Origin: Flammula alnicola
Lineage: Eukaryota > Basidiomycota > Agaricomycetes > Agaricales > Strophariaceae
Direction of reading: 5' to 3'
NCBI GenBank assembly: GCA_015499995.1
Contig: JADNRV010000008.1
Location: 372,001 to 436,000 of the forward strand
DNA: 64,000 nt
The position numbers and the translations under genes were made by a program. Below are positions 10,234 through 21,090 of this stretch, one piece after another. The notes below the pieces were generated by a model. The model had not been told where the DNA came from. It made no database searches and was given only the letters and a program-made list of their open reading frames with translations. The number at the start of each line of letters is the position of its first letter. Position 1 is the stretch's first letter.

Positions 10234-11475
10234 CTACCACGAAAAATGCCTCGAGGGGAAGAATCCCGAGGCAAACTTCTCGCGTGTATAGTGACCCGGG
10301 ATAGCAAAGGCCACATAATCGAATGACGAGGCGAATCGAGCACCATGCGCATTGAGGAGCTCGTGCCAAACCTCTGCCATCGCCCGGATATCGTTCTCAA
10401 AAACCCCAGTGCCAAAGCTCCCAAGGACGAGTTGTCGTGCGCCTTGCCGCTCGAAGAGCGCCAGGATCCTGCCCATCCTCTCTTTCATGACCGCCCGGAT
10501 TTTAGACTCCACTTCTCCACGAGGACGACGATGGCTGAGCTTGCGCACTTCTCCTGCATTGACAGCGGCGCTGGTGAGGACGTCGACCTTGAGAGGGGTC
10601 AGCCATGAGCCGTCGTCGTCCCGCAGGAGATGCACGCTGGGAGAATAAATCATGGAGTGTGTGTAGTATCCCCCTTTCTCGTCGTGTGCGTGGAGCGCGT
10701 AGAACGGATGCGCGGCGGGTGTCATAAGAGAGACGTAAAGTGTTGAAGATCGAGCGATGGATTCCTCTTGGGCGTCGGCACCTGACAGAAACCCTCCGCC
10801 TGGTTTGGTGGCAGATGCAAAGTTCAGAATCCCGATCTTTTTGGTTGGATCGATGGAGTGAAGATATCGTGCTCCTTTCAGCGTAGACATTGGGAGAATG
10901 TTTATCTCTGTAGTCCGCCCACTAGAGTGACCATGCCATCCGTGTGGAGCGAGACGCCAATCCACGAGCTCCGGGGCATCGCTGGAGTAGAGTCGGGTGT
11001 GACGCTGGGTGGGTCTAACATCCACGATGCCCCCGTTGATGGCAGCTATGGTAGAATCGGCAATCTCTCTGAGGCGTGAGCGCGGCATATAATATTGGGT
11101 GTAGGGATATGGGGGTGGCCGGGCAATGCCAAGTTGAGTTATTTTTGGAGTTTGAAGGTGAATGCTTGATTACTTTCAACCGAGGAAGTGAATTTGAGCT
11201 GATAGAAGTTAGAATAGAAGAGTGACATGTTGGGGTGAGCAAGGCTGGCTGTACATATATACCTTGAGGTTGTAGCCTGCCTCGGCCAAACGGTGTGCTC
11301 TTCCAGGCTCTTCCAGATTTCTAAATTATCTCCGGATCCTAGATTGACTGGCACACGGATTGGACCTTTGGCGAAGTCGGTATCGGCCCGACAATAAGTA
11401 GACTGAGACGACGATGGACTCAGGACCGAGATATCAAGTATTCGTTTCCGACAACCGTGAAGTGGCGTCTTGCAC
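9967..11475. repeat. Segmental duplication, unit A (carries PARG-like copy 2)
   Basis: This stretch is closely similar, in the same orientation, to 15682-17312. Similarity covers about 260 bp of 3' flank (AATACTAGTACTACT..., GGCATATGGAAGAGGGTATA), the whole coding region and about 380 bp of 5' flank. It fades near TTCGTTTCCGACAACCGTGAA, matched by TTCAGTTCTGCCAACCGTGAA. Confidence 0.85.
10234..11088 (-). CDS. Microbial-type PARG-like protein, copy 2 (N-terminally shortened)
   Basis: One uninterrupted exon of 284 residues with the full catalytic signature (NFASATKPGGGFLSGADA then QEESIARSSTLY), THSMIYSPSVHLL, DVLTSAAVNAGEV and LVLGSFGTGVFEN. It is nearly identical to copy 3 but differs at the 5' end. 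The codon aligned with the copy 3 start reads ATT instead of ATG, and 153 bp (51 codons) present in copy 3 at 16798-16950 are missing without changing the frame. Translation can begin only at the Met used here, equivalent to residue 14 of copy 3. The disordered N-terminus is thus lost while the catalytic core is intact, so the protein could still be active. Confidence 0.82.
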   Translation of the reverse strand: MPRSRLREIADSTIAAINGGIVDVRPTQRHTRLYSSDAPELVDWRLAPHGWHGHSSGRTTEINILPMSTLKGARYLHSIDPTKKIGILNFASATKPGGGFLSGADAQEESIARSSTLYVSLMTPAAHPFYALHAHDEKGGYYTHSMIYSPSVHLLRDDDGSWLTPLKVDVLTSAAVNAGEVRKLSHRRPRGEVESKIRAVMKERMGRILALFERQGARQLVLGSFGTGVFENDIRAMAEVWHELLNAHGARFASSFDYVAFAIPGHYTREKFASGFFPSRHFSW

Positions 11476-13109
11476 TGATTTTGGGGTGGTTAGACACAAG
11501 AACCCTCGTGAGGACTGGAAAACCGGAACTTCCCGGCTCCTGTCGCCCGCTATGACAGCTTGAATGTCAGTAAGGCGAGTCTTTTCGAATGGGACCTCAA
11601 CGTGTCCAGTGCTGGCCATCTGCTAGCTCAAAGCTCGATGTCGTTACAGTCCTTTGTACTTAATTGCATATGGCATGCAGCTGCCGCGTGCCAACCCTGC
11701 AAACACGCTGGACATTGGGATGGACTTGAAAACTGGGGTGTATAACAACGTGGTGGGTAGCTATATAGATAGGCTGGACTACTTTCCATTGTAATTATAC
11801 CATAAAGGGTCGACTTCGTCGACACCTTGCTGTACTCGTATAATTTTCATTTAAATATATTTGCACTGAATACATAATTGGACCCCTGTAAAAATAAAAA
11901 TAAATTTGTATAGAAATAGATATGTATTTAACCAATATTCCTGCCGCTGCCACTCGTCGCCAACCTTCGGTTGACTCCTCGTGGCAGGGAGAATTTTAAA
12001 TTACCTTTCATTATTTGACAAACATAGTTGGATGGAAGCCCGTCGTCTATAGGGCTCACTGGGGTGGTCACATAGCTTGATTGGACCACGGTGTGTATTG
12101 TCATGAACAGGACGGGATACGAGCAGTGTACGGCAGCGTAAGGACCACACGCATGTAGCTTTAAGATAAATATATTTCATACACTAAATAGAATACTTAG
12201 AAGATAATTTAAATAATGTTTCTACAGAGAGTGAAAAGTACACGACGAGGTAAGAAAGGATGGATTACTACTAAGTCATGTATGCAATGTACATAGGTAG
12301 GTGTATTAGAGTGAGTTAGAATGGGGAGGGTGTGGCCGGACAGAGGGCGCGAGGACGCAGGGATGGAGATGTACCTGGTGGGCCTCACTCCCCTTCATGT
12401 TCCTCCACCGCCCATGCTCCTGAGTCCTGCGGTGCTCGCGAGTGTTTGTGTTCGTGGGTGGGTTGTAAGCGTGCAGGGGTGCCGCGGGTGTTCACGGGTA
12501 TTTGAGGTGTTCACGAGTGGCTGTCGGTTGCTCGCGAGCCTTCGTGGGTGGCAGTAGGCATCCACAGGCGGTCGAGAGGGGTGTTCCGAATTCGTGCCTA
12601 GCCGCACGTAATCGAGGGTGCTCGGGGCTGTCTGAGTGTGTTTCATGGGCGGTCGATGGGGATCATGGGCGGGTGGTCACAGCTGTACGCCAGCGGTCAG
12701 CAGTTTGCACTCACATCTTGCTTCACCTTCTTCCCACTCTGTTCTCATGCTCTTGTAGCTTGAGTCCGTTCGGGCTCTCGTGCACCATCGAGACCGCCGC
12801 CCTGAAATCGAAGAAGAATGGCTTGGGCGAGGTTCCCGTAGTGGCCATGGTGCAAGTCCGGGGATACCGCTGAGAATGAAGTCGCAGATTCAGTTCACGC
12901 CAGCAGGTCGCGAGAGTGGGGGGTGGTTCTGGAGGTGAGTTTGGCGGGGATGATGTGAGTGGGAAAAGCACGAGCACGTACCCATTTCGGACAATGAGCC
13001 AAAGGCGGAAAGTAGAAGATAATGTTTGCCCACATTTGACTTAGAGGCAACAGAATTGAAAGCAAACAACTGCAAAGACAGCTGTAGAACTTTTGCATGG
13101 GGAGGGGCA
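11476..13109. other. Transposon-derived region left of the Mutator-like element
   Basis: No intact gene. From about 12190 to 13010 the sequence is a diverged copy of the interior of the element at 13119-14191, including a shared open stretch reading FGLSCTIETAALKSKKNG on the plus strand. Near 12990 it ends in CCAAAGGCGGAAAGT, which joins both ends of the element's right inverted repeat across an internal deletion. An imperfect nested hairpin with a CTTCGG loop lies near 11950-11985. Confidence 0.55.
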
Positions 13110-13118
13110 ACGCCGGTT

Positions 13119-14191
13119 AGTTGTTGACTTTCCGCCCTGAACCTTAATTTTTATTTGGGATATGGAATTCTAGAAAGTCCGCCCCGCCTTTGTTTACTTT
13201 GGTTCTCGACCGAAAATAGGCAGAGCGCGGGCAGCCGTTCATCGGGCCGCAAACGCTCAAAGTCCGGATCCCTGTTGGCTCACAGGAGCTGCAGGCCCAA
13301 CGGCGGGATGACACACGCATAATACTTAAAAGATAATTTAAGTGATATTTCTACAGAGAAAAGTACATACACGGCGAGGTAAGAAACGGACAGGTTAATA
13401 CTAAGTATGCAATGTACATAGGCCGCTCTGGTTACGTAGTTGACATTGAGAAGGAGCATTGTTGGTGACATACCTGGTGGGCCTCCCACTGCCTGGATCC
13501 CCCTTCGTGTTCCTCCACTGCCCATGCTCCTGCAGTGCTGGCGAGTGTTTGTGTTTGTGGGTGGGTTGTAAGCGTCCACGGGCGGTCCAGGGGTGTTCGT
13601 GGGCGTTTGAGGTGTTCGCGAGTGGCTGTCGGTTGCTCGCGAGCCTTCGTGGGTGACGATAGACATCCACAGGCGGTCGAGAGGGGTGTTTGTGCCTAGC
13701 CGCACGTAACCGAGGCTCGGGGCTGTCTGAGCGTGTTTCAAGGGTGGTCAATGGAGATCATGGGCGGTTGGTCAGAGTTGTACGCCAGTGGTGAGCAATT
13801 TGCACTCACATCTCGCACCTTCCTCCCACTCCGTTCTCATGATAGAGTCTTGTAGCTCGAGTCCGTTCGGGCTCTCGTGCACCATCGAGACCGCCGCCCT
13901 GAAGTCGAAGAAGAACGGCTGGGGCGAGATGCCCGCCATGATCATGGTGCAAGTCCAGGGGTACCGCTAATGAAGGCGCAGATTCAGTTCACGCCAGCAG
14001 GTCGCAAAGGGGGGGTTTCTGGAGGTGAGTTCAGCGGGGATGATGGTGCCAAGTAAGAAAAGCAGGAGTTATTCTTAGCACGTAAGTACCCATTTCGGAC
14101 AATGAGCCAAAGTAAACAAAGGCGGGGGCGGACTTTCTAGAATTCCAAATCCCAAATAAAAATTAAGGTTCAGGGCGGAAAGTCAAAAGTG
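13119..14191. mobile_element. Mutator-like (MULE) non-autonomous element
   Basis: Nearly perfect inverted repeats of 77-78 bp lie at 13126-13202 and 14107-14184 (GACTTTCCGCCCTGAACC ... TTTGTTTACTTTGG and its complement). The 9-bp direct repeat ACGCCGGTT lies just outside, at 13110-13118 and 14192-14200. Long inverted repeats plus a 9-bp target duplication define Mutator-like elements. No transposase is encoded. The interior matches the neighbouring 12190-13010 stretch and includes a short open segment (minus strand, PFFFDFRAAVSMVHESPNGL) that may be a captured exon fragment. Confidence 0.72.
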
Positions 14192-14329
14192 ACGCCGGTT
14201 CTGCTGATTTTGTTTGTACTTGTTGTCCCGCCTTATGATTCTGCATAAGAAATGGAAAAACAATATTTAACGACATAACATGCCTCTTTTCGCAAGGTGA
14301 AAAAGTAAATCATAAGTTAAATAACATAG

Positions 14330-14440
14330 CTAGGCTTTCGCCTGAAAAAAATATAAAAAAGTTAAAGGATAAGGTCTGATCTATATGTAATGGGACGAAG
14401 AATGAACTGTAAATTTAAATTTTTTCAGGCGAAAGCCTAG
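14330..14440. repeat. Perfect 21-bp inverted repeat
   Basis: CTAGGCTTTCGCCTGAAAAAA at 14330-14350 is mirrored at 14420-14440 around a 69-bp AT-rich loop. It may be a small foldback MITE. No target duplication is evident. Confidence 0.7.
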
Positions 14441-14567
14441 ATAATAAACAAAGGTGTATTTTCTCTCTCTATAAATGTGGTCAAAAAAACTAAGTGGTGA
14501 GCTGCAATTTTGCTTTTAAAAATGAGGCCAAAATGCGGTCAAAAGCTTACCTAATGCATAATAAATG

Positions 14568-15197
14568 TAAGGACTGCCATGGACGTGACCGTGCCTTATC
14601 CAAATCCAGATCATGGGTAACCCTGGATTTGGATCGGATATGGATAAATCCGTACGGATTGGATTCATCCACTTGGATCCGTTTCGATAAAATCACGATA
14701 TTACTGTCTGATATAGTGTAGATAGCTTGTATCTTTATATTCTACCCCAAAGAAATCCCGAAAACCTTCACATTGAGATGTGGGGAATAAATCAATTCCT
14801 AGGCCTAAGAATAATAAATGGGTTATTCGGTTAACAATTTGTAGACATTATGTCACACATCAGTTAATGTTTACATACGGTTGACTAAGTACGCTGTCCG
14901 GTCCAACGGCCATCAAACCGGGTTTTTGGCTCCCTCTGAAAGGTATTCAGTGTTTACGACTCTCAGGTTGTATCTACTGTCCATAAAAATTAGTATATAT
15001 GCCTTCAGGAGTTCTGATAATATGCCAAGCACTTTACATAGCTGATAGGGAGTTCGTACAATGGCTGCAGACAAATTTAAACTAATTTATCCACAAAACC
15101 ACGGATACCCGAGATTTTTATCCATATCCATCCACATGCGCCAAATCGGGTGGATTTGGATCAATATCCGGATTTACGTAATCCATGGCAGTCCTTA
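14568..15197. mobile_element. hAT-type MITE with 8-bp target duplication
   Basis: The termini are a perfect 16-bp inverted repeat, TAAGGACTGCCATGGA, at 14568-14583 and 15182-15197. The 8-bp direct repeat AATAAATG flanks the element at 14560-14567 and 15198-15205. Eight-base target duplications and short terminal repeats with subterminal motifs (here GGATTTGGAT/ATCCAAATCC near both ends) are features of the hAT superfamily. At 630 bp with no coding capacity it is non-autonomous. Confidence 0.85.
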
Positions 15198-15205
15198 AAT
15201 AAATG

Positions 15206-15931
15206 GACGCGTCTTGACGCATCGGCAAGCAAAAAATAACACTAACATGCTGGTCAAGGCTTTGGATATCCCAAATTCTATTGCTTTATACTCTAATAAA
15301 TCTTAACTAAATATTCTATGGTGAATCATGCCTCTGGAACATGAAGATGTATGATTATCGTGAAGTGATAATAAATGTCAGGGTTTCGCGGATTTCGTGT
15401 GGCGGTGCCATTAGTCAGCAGGCCAGATCAACATTAGGCGCTGCCCCTCCCCATTAATATATAGTTATTTTCGACGGTGGGGGAACCTTTCTGTTACACA
15501 GCAAGGCCATGACCAATCTGCTTATTATTTGACTACTCATCCTCTTGTCCCATGTGTGATCAGGTATTGAAGGAGAAGAGTCAAGACGATCTTGAGGAAT
15601 TTGCATTGATACCAGATGTGAAATCTCTGCAGGAGAACAAGTACGAAGACACTGAAGCCTTCCATCGACTCTTTCAAAGAATACTAGTACTACTCCCAAG
15701 GATTGGAGACCTTTGGCAAATGTTGGTACCTATTTCGCAATAATAAGTAAGTAAAATACAGGCATATGGAAGAGGGTATAGATAATTGTACAATATTTAC
15801 TAATTATGTCATAGAGTCTAATACAGTGCATCAGAAACAGAAGAAATTGGTATACTACTAGTAGGGAGTCAGGCAAGCTCTGAAGAGACGAGGGAAGAAA
15901 GGAAAAACCACATGCAAACGGCAGCAAAGAG
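15206..15931. other. Intergenic region before PARG-like copy 3
   Basis: No gene. The duplicated flank of copy 3 starts near 15682. Confidence 0.5.
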
Positions 15932-17312
15932 TCATACAACTCCCGGTGTACCACCACCAAAAACGCCTCTGGGGAAGAATCCCGAGGCAAACTTCTGGCG
16001 TGTATAGCTATCCGGGATAGCAAAGGCTACATTATCGAATGACGAGGCGAATCGAGCACCAGGCGCATGAAGGAGCTCGTGCCAAATCTCCGCCATCGCC
16101 CGGACATCGTTCTGGAAAACCCCAGTGCCAAAGCTCCCAAGGACGAGTTGTCGTGCACCTTGCCGCTCGAAGAGCGCCAGGATCCTGCCCATCCTCTCTT
16201 TCATGACCGCCCGGATTTTAGACTCCACTTCCCCACGAGGACGACGACGGCTGAGCTTGCGCACTTGGCCTGCATTGACGGCGGGGCTGGTGAGGACATC
16301 GACTTTGAGAGGGGTCAGCCATGAGCCATCGTCGTCCCGCAGGAGATGCACGCTGGGAGAATAAATCATGGAGTGTGTGTAGTATCCCCCTTTCTCGTCG
16401 TGTGCATGGAGCGCGTAGAACGGACGCGCGGCGGTTGTCGTAAGAGAGACATAGAGTGTTGAAGACCGAGCGATGGATTCCTCTTGGGCGCTGGCACCTG
16501 ATAGAAATCCTCCGCCTGGTTTGGTGGCAGATGCAAAGTTCAGAATCCCGATCTTTTTGGTTGGATCGATGGAGTGAAGATATCGTGCTCCTTTCAGCGT
16601 AGACATTGGGAGGATGTTTATCTCTGTAGTCCGCCCACTAGCGTGACCATGCCATCCTTGTGGTGCGAGACGCCAATTCACGAGCTCCAGAGCATCGCTG
16701 GAGTAGAGTCGGGTGTGACGCTGGGCGGGGCTGACATCTACGATGCCCCCGTTGATGGCAGCTATGGTAGAATCGGCAATCTCTCTGAGGCGTGAGCGCC
16801 TCCCTTCGTCGCCGCGAGGTTGGCGATTTCTTTCATAGGGTTGTCGGCGAGGGCGTTCAGAAGGCAGCTCGTAAGGTTGTTGATGAGGTTCTGGACGAGT
16901 TTCGTGGCGTGGCTGTCGGGAAATTTGTGGATTCGATGGATGATCAGTTGGCGGCATATAATATTGGGTGTAGGGGTATGGAAGTGGCCAGGCCATGCCA
17001 AGTTGTATTTATTTTTGGGGTGATACGGTGAGCGTCCGACCACTTTCACTAAAACTGAGGAACCCGTGAAATGCACTTGAGCTAGTGGTAGAAGTTAGAA
17101 TAGAAGAGTGAGTGACACGTTGGAGTGAGCAAGGCTGTACATACAATATGTACCTTAGCCTCTTAGCCTGCCCTCTTCTAGATTTCTAAATTATCTCGTA
17201 GATTGCCTGGTACCCAGATTGGACCTTTGGCAAAGTCGGTGAGCTCTCGGATCGGCGCGATATATCAGGTATTCAGTTCTGCCAACCGTGAACTTGTGGC
17301 ATCTTGCAAGGA
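15682..17312. repeat. Segmental duplication, unit B (carries PARG-like copy 3)
   Basis: Direct counterpart of 9967-11475. It is longer mainly because it keeps 153 bp near the 5' end of the gene that unit A lacks. Confidence 0.85.
15932..16996 (-). CDS. Microbial-type PARG-like protein, copy 3
   Basis: A single exon of 354 residues. An N-terminal Pro/Gln/Arg-rich tail (MAWPLPYPYTQYYMPP..., about 75 residues) precedes RSRLREIADSTIAAINGG. The catalytic block follows, with NFASATKPGGGFLSGASA and QEESIARSSTLY, then THSMIYSPSVHLL, a DVLTSPAVNAGQV segment, and LVLGSFGTGVFQN near the end. The family removes ADP-ribose chains; the substrate here is unknown. It has no intron, unlike copy 1, whose intron splits the same signature. 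It is the longest of the two recent duplicates and probably the ancestral form. Confidence 0.85.
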   Translation of the reverse strand: MAWPLPYPYTQYYMPPTDHPSNPQISRQPRHETRPEPHQQPYELPSERPRRQPYERNRQPRGDEGRRSRLREIADSTIAAINGGIVDVSPAQRHTRLYSSDALELVNWRLAPQGWHGHASGRTTEINILPMSTLKGARYLHSIDPTKKIGILNFASATKPGGGFLSGASAQEESIARSSTLYVSLTTTAARPFYALHAHDEKGGYYTHSMIYSPSVHLLRDDDGSWLTPLKVDVLTSPAVNAGQVRKLSRRRPRGEVESKIRAVMKERMGRILALFERQGARQLVLGSFGTGVFQNDVRAMAEIWHELLHAPGARFASSFDNVAFAIPDSYTRQKFASGFFPRGVFGGGTPGVV

Positions 17313-18058
17313 GACGCTGTGCCGCAGTGCGGTGCAGTCAAGTGCAGTCACCGTAGTGTCACCAATATTGTCAGCGTCCACGTGATCTGTTGACTTTTTC
17401 GGAAATTTCGAGGTCCTTAGTCCTGAGGCCTGACCTGACATTGACAAGTTACAACCATCGACGCGGGCAGCAGTTGCAGTACTGTGTGCAGACTCCCATC
17501 TGTGCTGAATGTCAAGCTTCAAGTGAGAAGTTACAAAACTCACGCTACCAACCGCTCAAGATCCTATCAGAACAGCTTTCATTTTCGAACGGTCGTTTCT
17601 CAACTTCTGTCCGACCAATAGAAGTATGATGTCGACGCAACCATGCTGCTACTTGGGTCTCGAATCTTGAAGATCACTTTCATTTCGATTTGCTGAAAGT
17701 GAACTAAAATTGAGTACCCAATTGATAGATCAGATTCTGCGGACACATCGCTCACAGAGCTCGAGGCTGAGTATGGTTACTTGTGAGTACAAGGCGGTCT
17801 ATAATTACCATTGGCTGTACTTACCCTTACACAACAGTTTGACGGTGACCAGATGGCACTCTGATAAATTAACCGATTCCGGCTCCCTCAGGCAGTGCAG
17901 ACCTTGAAAGCTTTTTTATTATAATCGTCTCGAATCCCGGGTAGTTCTTTAATAAACTACCTTCTTGGCCTTGCAAGCCCTCTCAGGCATTGCTTAAATG
18001 CACAGCAGGTGTCCCACCTCCACAATCCCATGTCCCTAACCCCTCCCCCGAAGTGACT
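16997..18058. other. Intergenic region
   Basis: The first 300 bp are the duplicated 5' flank of PARG-like copy 3. The rest shows no gene or repeat. Confidence 0.5.
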
Positions 18059-21000
18059 ATGGCAAGTTTGAGTGCAGGGCCGACCGAGTTGAATGCAATT
18101 ATTTCACCGATAAGTCAAGACTCATTATGCGATGAGAATGAGGTACGTATATGCTGTCTCATTGTGATGCTGCACATTCAACTCATTCTTTATATACAGA
18201 AACTAGCGTGGCACTCAAAGCCACAAAGGCCGTTCATAGAAACCCACTTCGCAGCTCCGAAACCTGAATATGGTTCGTGGTAGTTCTTTTCGTACATATA
18301 GGTAAACTCTAACGTGTTGTCAATCAGACGACGCTAGTTTCGAAGCCTCGGACAGTGCTTTTGTTTGGAAGATCTATAATGAGGAGAGTGCCAAAGCGGA
18401 CGCAGCAATCGTAGAGGCCTCTAATCGTAGCATTGATGTTCTCCTAGTGTTCGTAAGTAAGCTCAGATCGTAATCTTTTATTCACTGTTTTTCTTACCTT
18501 TCGTTAATAAAGACTGGCCTATTCTCGGCCGTGTTGACGACATTTATCATACAGTCCTACCAACTCCTGATACCCGGTCCGTTTGACGCAACAAACGCAC
18601 TCTTAGCTCAGTTCATATCCTCGCAAAGTGGTGCTCTCAACGGTACGGTTGTGAGTATGCAGGCCACTGGTGCAACGGCAACCGATCCAGGTCCGTCATT
18701 GCTTGAACTGCGATGGGTCAATGGTCTATGGTTTGCCGCACTCGCATTCAGTCTTTCCGCCGCGCTGTTTTGCATGCTCGGAAAGCAATGGCTTCAATCC
18801 AGCCCAAATATTTCCGGCTCTCCAAGACACAGAGCCCGCCAACGCCAGCGGAGATATATGCAATTGCAAGCCTGGCACGTCATGACCATCATCAATGCCC
18901 TTCCCCTCCTTCTGCACGCCACCCTACTTCTGTTCTTCGCTGGCCTTATCGTTTTGCTATGGTCTGGGAACCTTGTGATTACCGCTGTTACCTGCGTCAT
19001 TGTCGCCCTTGTGTATGCATGCTACTTCGGTTCGATGTCGCTGTCGCTGTTATATCCGGATTGCCCCTACCAACATCCTATCTCCGAACAATTACGACTC
19101 TGGATGAAACGGAAGAATAATTCTTTGGCAGACTCTTATTTTGAAGATATAGAACAAGCCTCGCAGACGGATTTCAATCCATGGAGGGAACAGGGTACGT
19201 TCATCCCTTTCAAATACTTTTCGATGTCGGGCTAATGGTGTATCATCAGAGCCAGATGTCATACCAGACCATGTAGATCCCGACGACTGCTTGGACGCCT
19301 CCGCTTTTGTATGGCTTCTCGAAAACTGTCCCAATGGAATCGCTACCTCTGTTACTCTTCAAGCAATCGGAGGCCTTCCACGTAGTTTTTCAGCCTTCCA
19401 TGTTCTCCGCAAGGCTGGCGCGGTCTCTCTTGTATTGAAGGAATTCAGGGCTTGCTTCCACAGAGATTCTACTCTCGACTCGCAATGGTACATTTTGCAA
19501 CCTCAGGATGCAGAGAAATACTGCCGAGCATGGATGCGTATGACGTATGGTACATCGAAACAGTGGCCTACCGAGCTCCTCAAACTCCTCGAGACACTGG
19601 AGAAAACGGAGACTACCGACAACATTAATGCGATAGCCGCGTGCACACGGGCCATCGCGCATTTAGATAGCCGAGATGGACGTCCGATAATCCTTCCGCG
19701 CCTTCGTCGACACGCGGAGGGTAGGATTGACTTCAGTCACGAGATGCTATGTTGGCTCCTTGACACTTTTCTTCAATGCTCACTTGTTTCGCAGCTTCAT
19801 TTCCGACCCAAGGACCATATTGTGAAGGAAGCCGTTCCAGTCCTTCTCCGGCTTCTCCACCTCACTAAGCACACTCTAGCATCTAATGTCAGAAGTGCTA
19901 TCGCCCTATCGCTCAGCTATATGACCAACGGTACAGCCGACCCCGTCCTCTTCAACAATGAAGAAAAACGAAGAGTACAATTCTACAACCTCATCATCCC
20001 CTCTCTTACAGTGTCTTGCATATTGTTTTGCACACGGATTTTTTTCAACAGCTGTTTGGCCCTGCTTGCCTAGCATGGGAAACGTGATGCCGTTCAGATG
20101 CCGTTTCCGCTTGCATACCCGAGGGCATTCAGTTGGTGTGTGTGCTCGACAGCCGAACTTGCCGACCAAGGCACCATCAACATTTGTCAGCACCCACGCA
20201 AAATCTGGCGAAGTTGATGTGCAAAACAATATGCAAGACACTGTACCGCTATTGTCGACGCTCCAGCAAGCTTTGGGGTAGACGATGTGTTGTTGAATTT
20301 AACGGCCACAGAGTTTTCTCGTCTGGCTTCACTTGTACTCACGCCGACGAATCAATCTGCTGACCGGAAGAGACTCAAGCCTATTGCCCAGCGTGGATTG
20401 TCCAAGCTGTACGTGGATGGTCGCATTTCCCACGTGTCAGACGACGTCCTGGCCGATGTCCTACAGATTCTTTATCCTCCGGTTATGATCGCCCGAGGAG
20501 AATGCTCGCTCTTCGTCAAATCTTTATTGCACGCGTTATGGTCCTCGACGCAGCCCGAGGTGTTGTTCGGCTCCGTCCTTCGCCTTCTCGAACCCCTTCT
20601 CCTTGACTCCCAACTTTCCGTGGTTGATGCCTTTATTGAAGGAAAGGGTATTGCAGCTCTTCTCCGCGTCGCGCATACAGGAGACACCGCAAGCCGACAT
20701 CTCCAACTCGACTGTATGCGGAACCTGTGTCTGTTCATTCGCAGCACTGCGGAGCATCACCATTATTCGCGACTCGGCCACGGATCTGACTGCGTAAATG
20801 AGGATCGATTGGATCACATTTTCCGGTCGGATTTCTTTTCCACCCTTATTCCCATTATCGCCGCTCGTCGATGGTGGTTGCCTGAAATTGCCGAAATTTG
20901 GGTGCCTGCGCTGGTGAAGCTCTGCCAGCTTCGGCCATACGAACCTGTGTGGAGGGGCGTTGAAGCTGCACTCAGGAAATTCTCAGACTTCTATGAGGGG

Positions 21001-21090
21001 AAAGACGGATATTATCAGTTGATAAACGATTTGGACGAAATGAAGGCTCTTACGGAGTCTGCCGCCTGTCAGGTGGCCCATAAATTTTAA
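18059..21090 (+). pseudogene. DUF6535 membrane protein gene, interrupted by a MITE
   Basis: The start at 18059 (MASLSAGPTELNA) opens a first short exon; introns of 50-60 bp follow, then DDASFEASDSAFVWKIYNEE, a hallmark of DUF6535 proteins. The next exon starts TGLFSAVLTTFIIQSYQ and contains further membrane segments (WFAALAFSLSAALFCMLGKQW, INALPLLLHATLLLFFAGLIVLLW and VTCVIVALVYACYFGS) and YPDCPYQHPISEQLRLW. A last intron near 19198 leads to a helical, ARM-like C-terminal region of about 600 residues. At 20009 a 235-bp element interrupts this exon and brings a stop at 20071; downstream the frame resumes (VLLNLTATEFSRLA) and runs to 21090. If the element is not spliced out, only a truncated protein is made. 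Family function is unknown. The intact paralogue is at 26963-29742. Confidence 0.8.
20009..20243. mobile_element. Tc1/mariner-type MITE inside a coding exon
   Basis: The ends form a perfect inverted repeat, CAGTGTCTTGCATATTGTTT and its continuation TGCACA (26 bp), flanked on both sides by TA (20007-20008, 20244-20245). TA duplication and CAGTG ends fit Tc1/mariner. Joining the flanks at a single TA restores a frame reading SLTAIVDAPASFGVDDVLL, which aligns with FASIVQNPGLYGVTGDVLD of the paralogue. Confidence 0.9.

Noticed and set aside
7663..17312. PARG-like gene group as a dedicated anti-phage or toxin-antitoxin system
   Set aside because: No partner ADP-ribosyltransferase or toxin gene is present nearby; the group is explained by duplication of one gene.
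17920..17960. tRNA-like TCGAATCCCGGG stretch
   Set aside because: No acceptor stem or anticodon arm can be folded around it.
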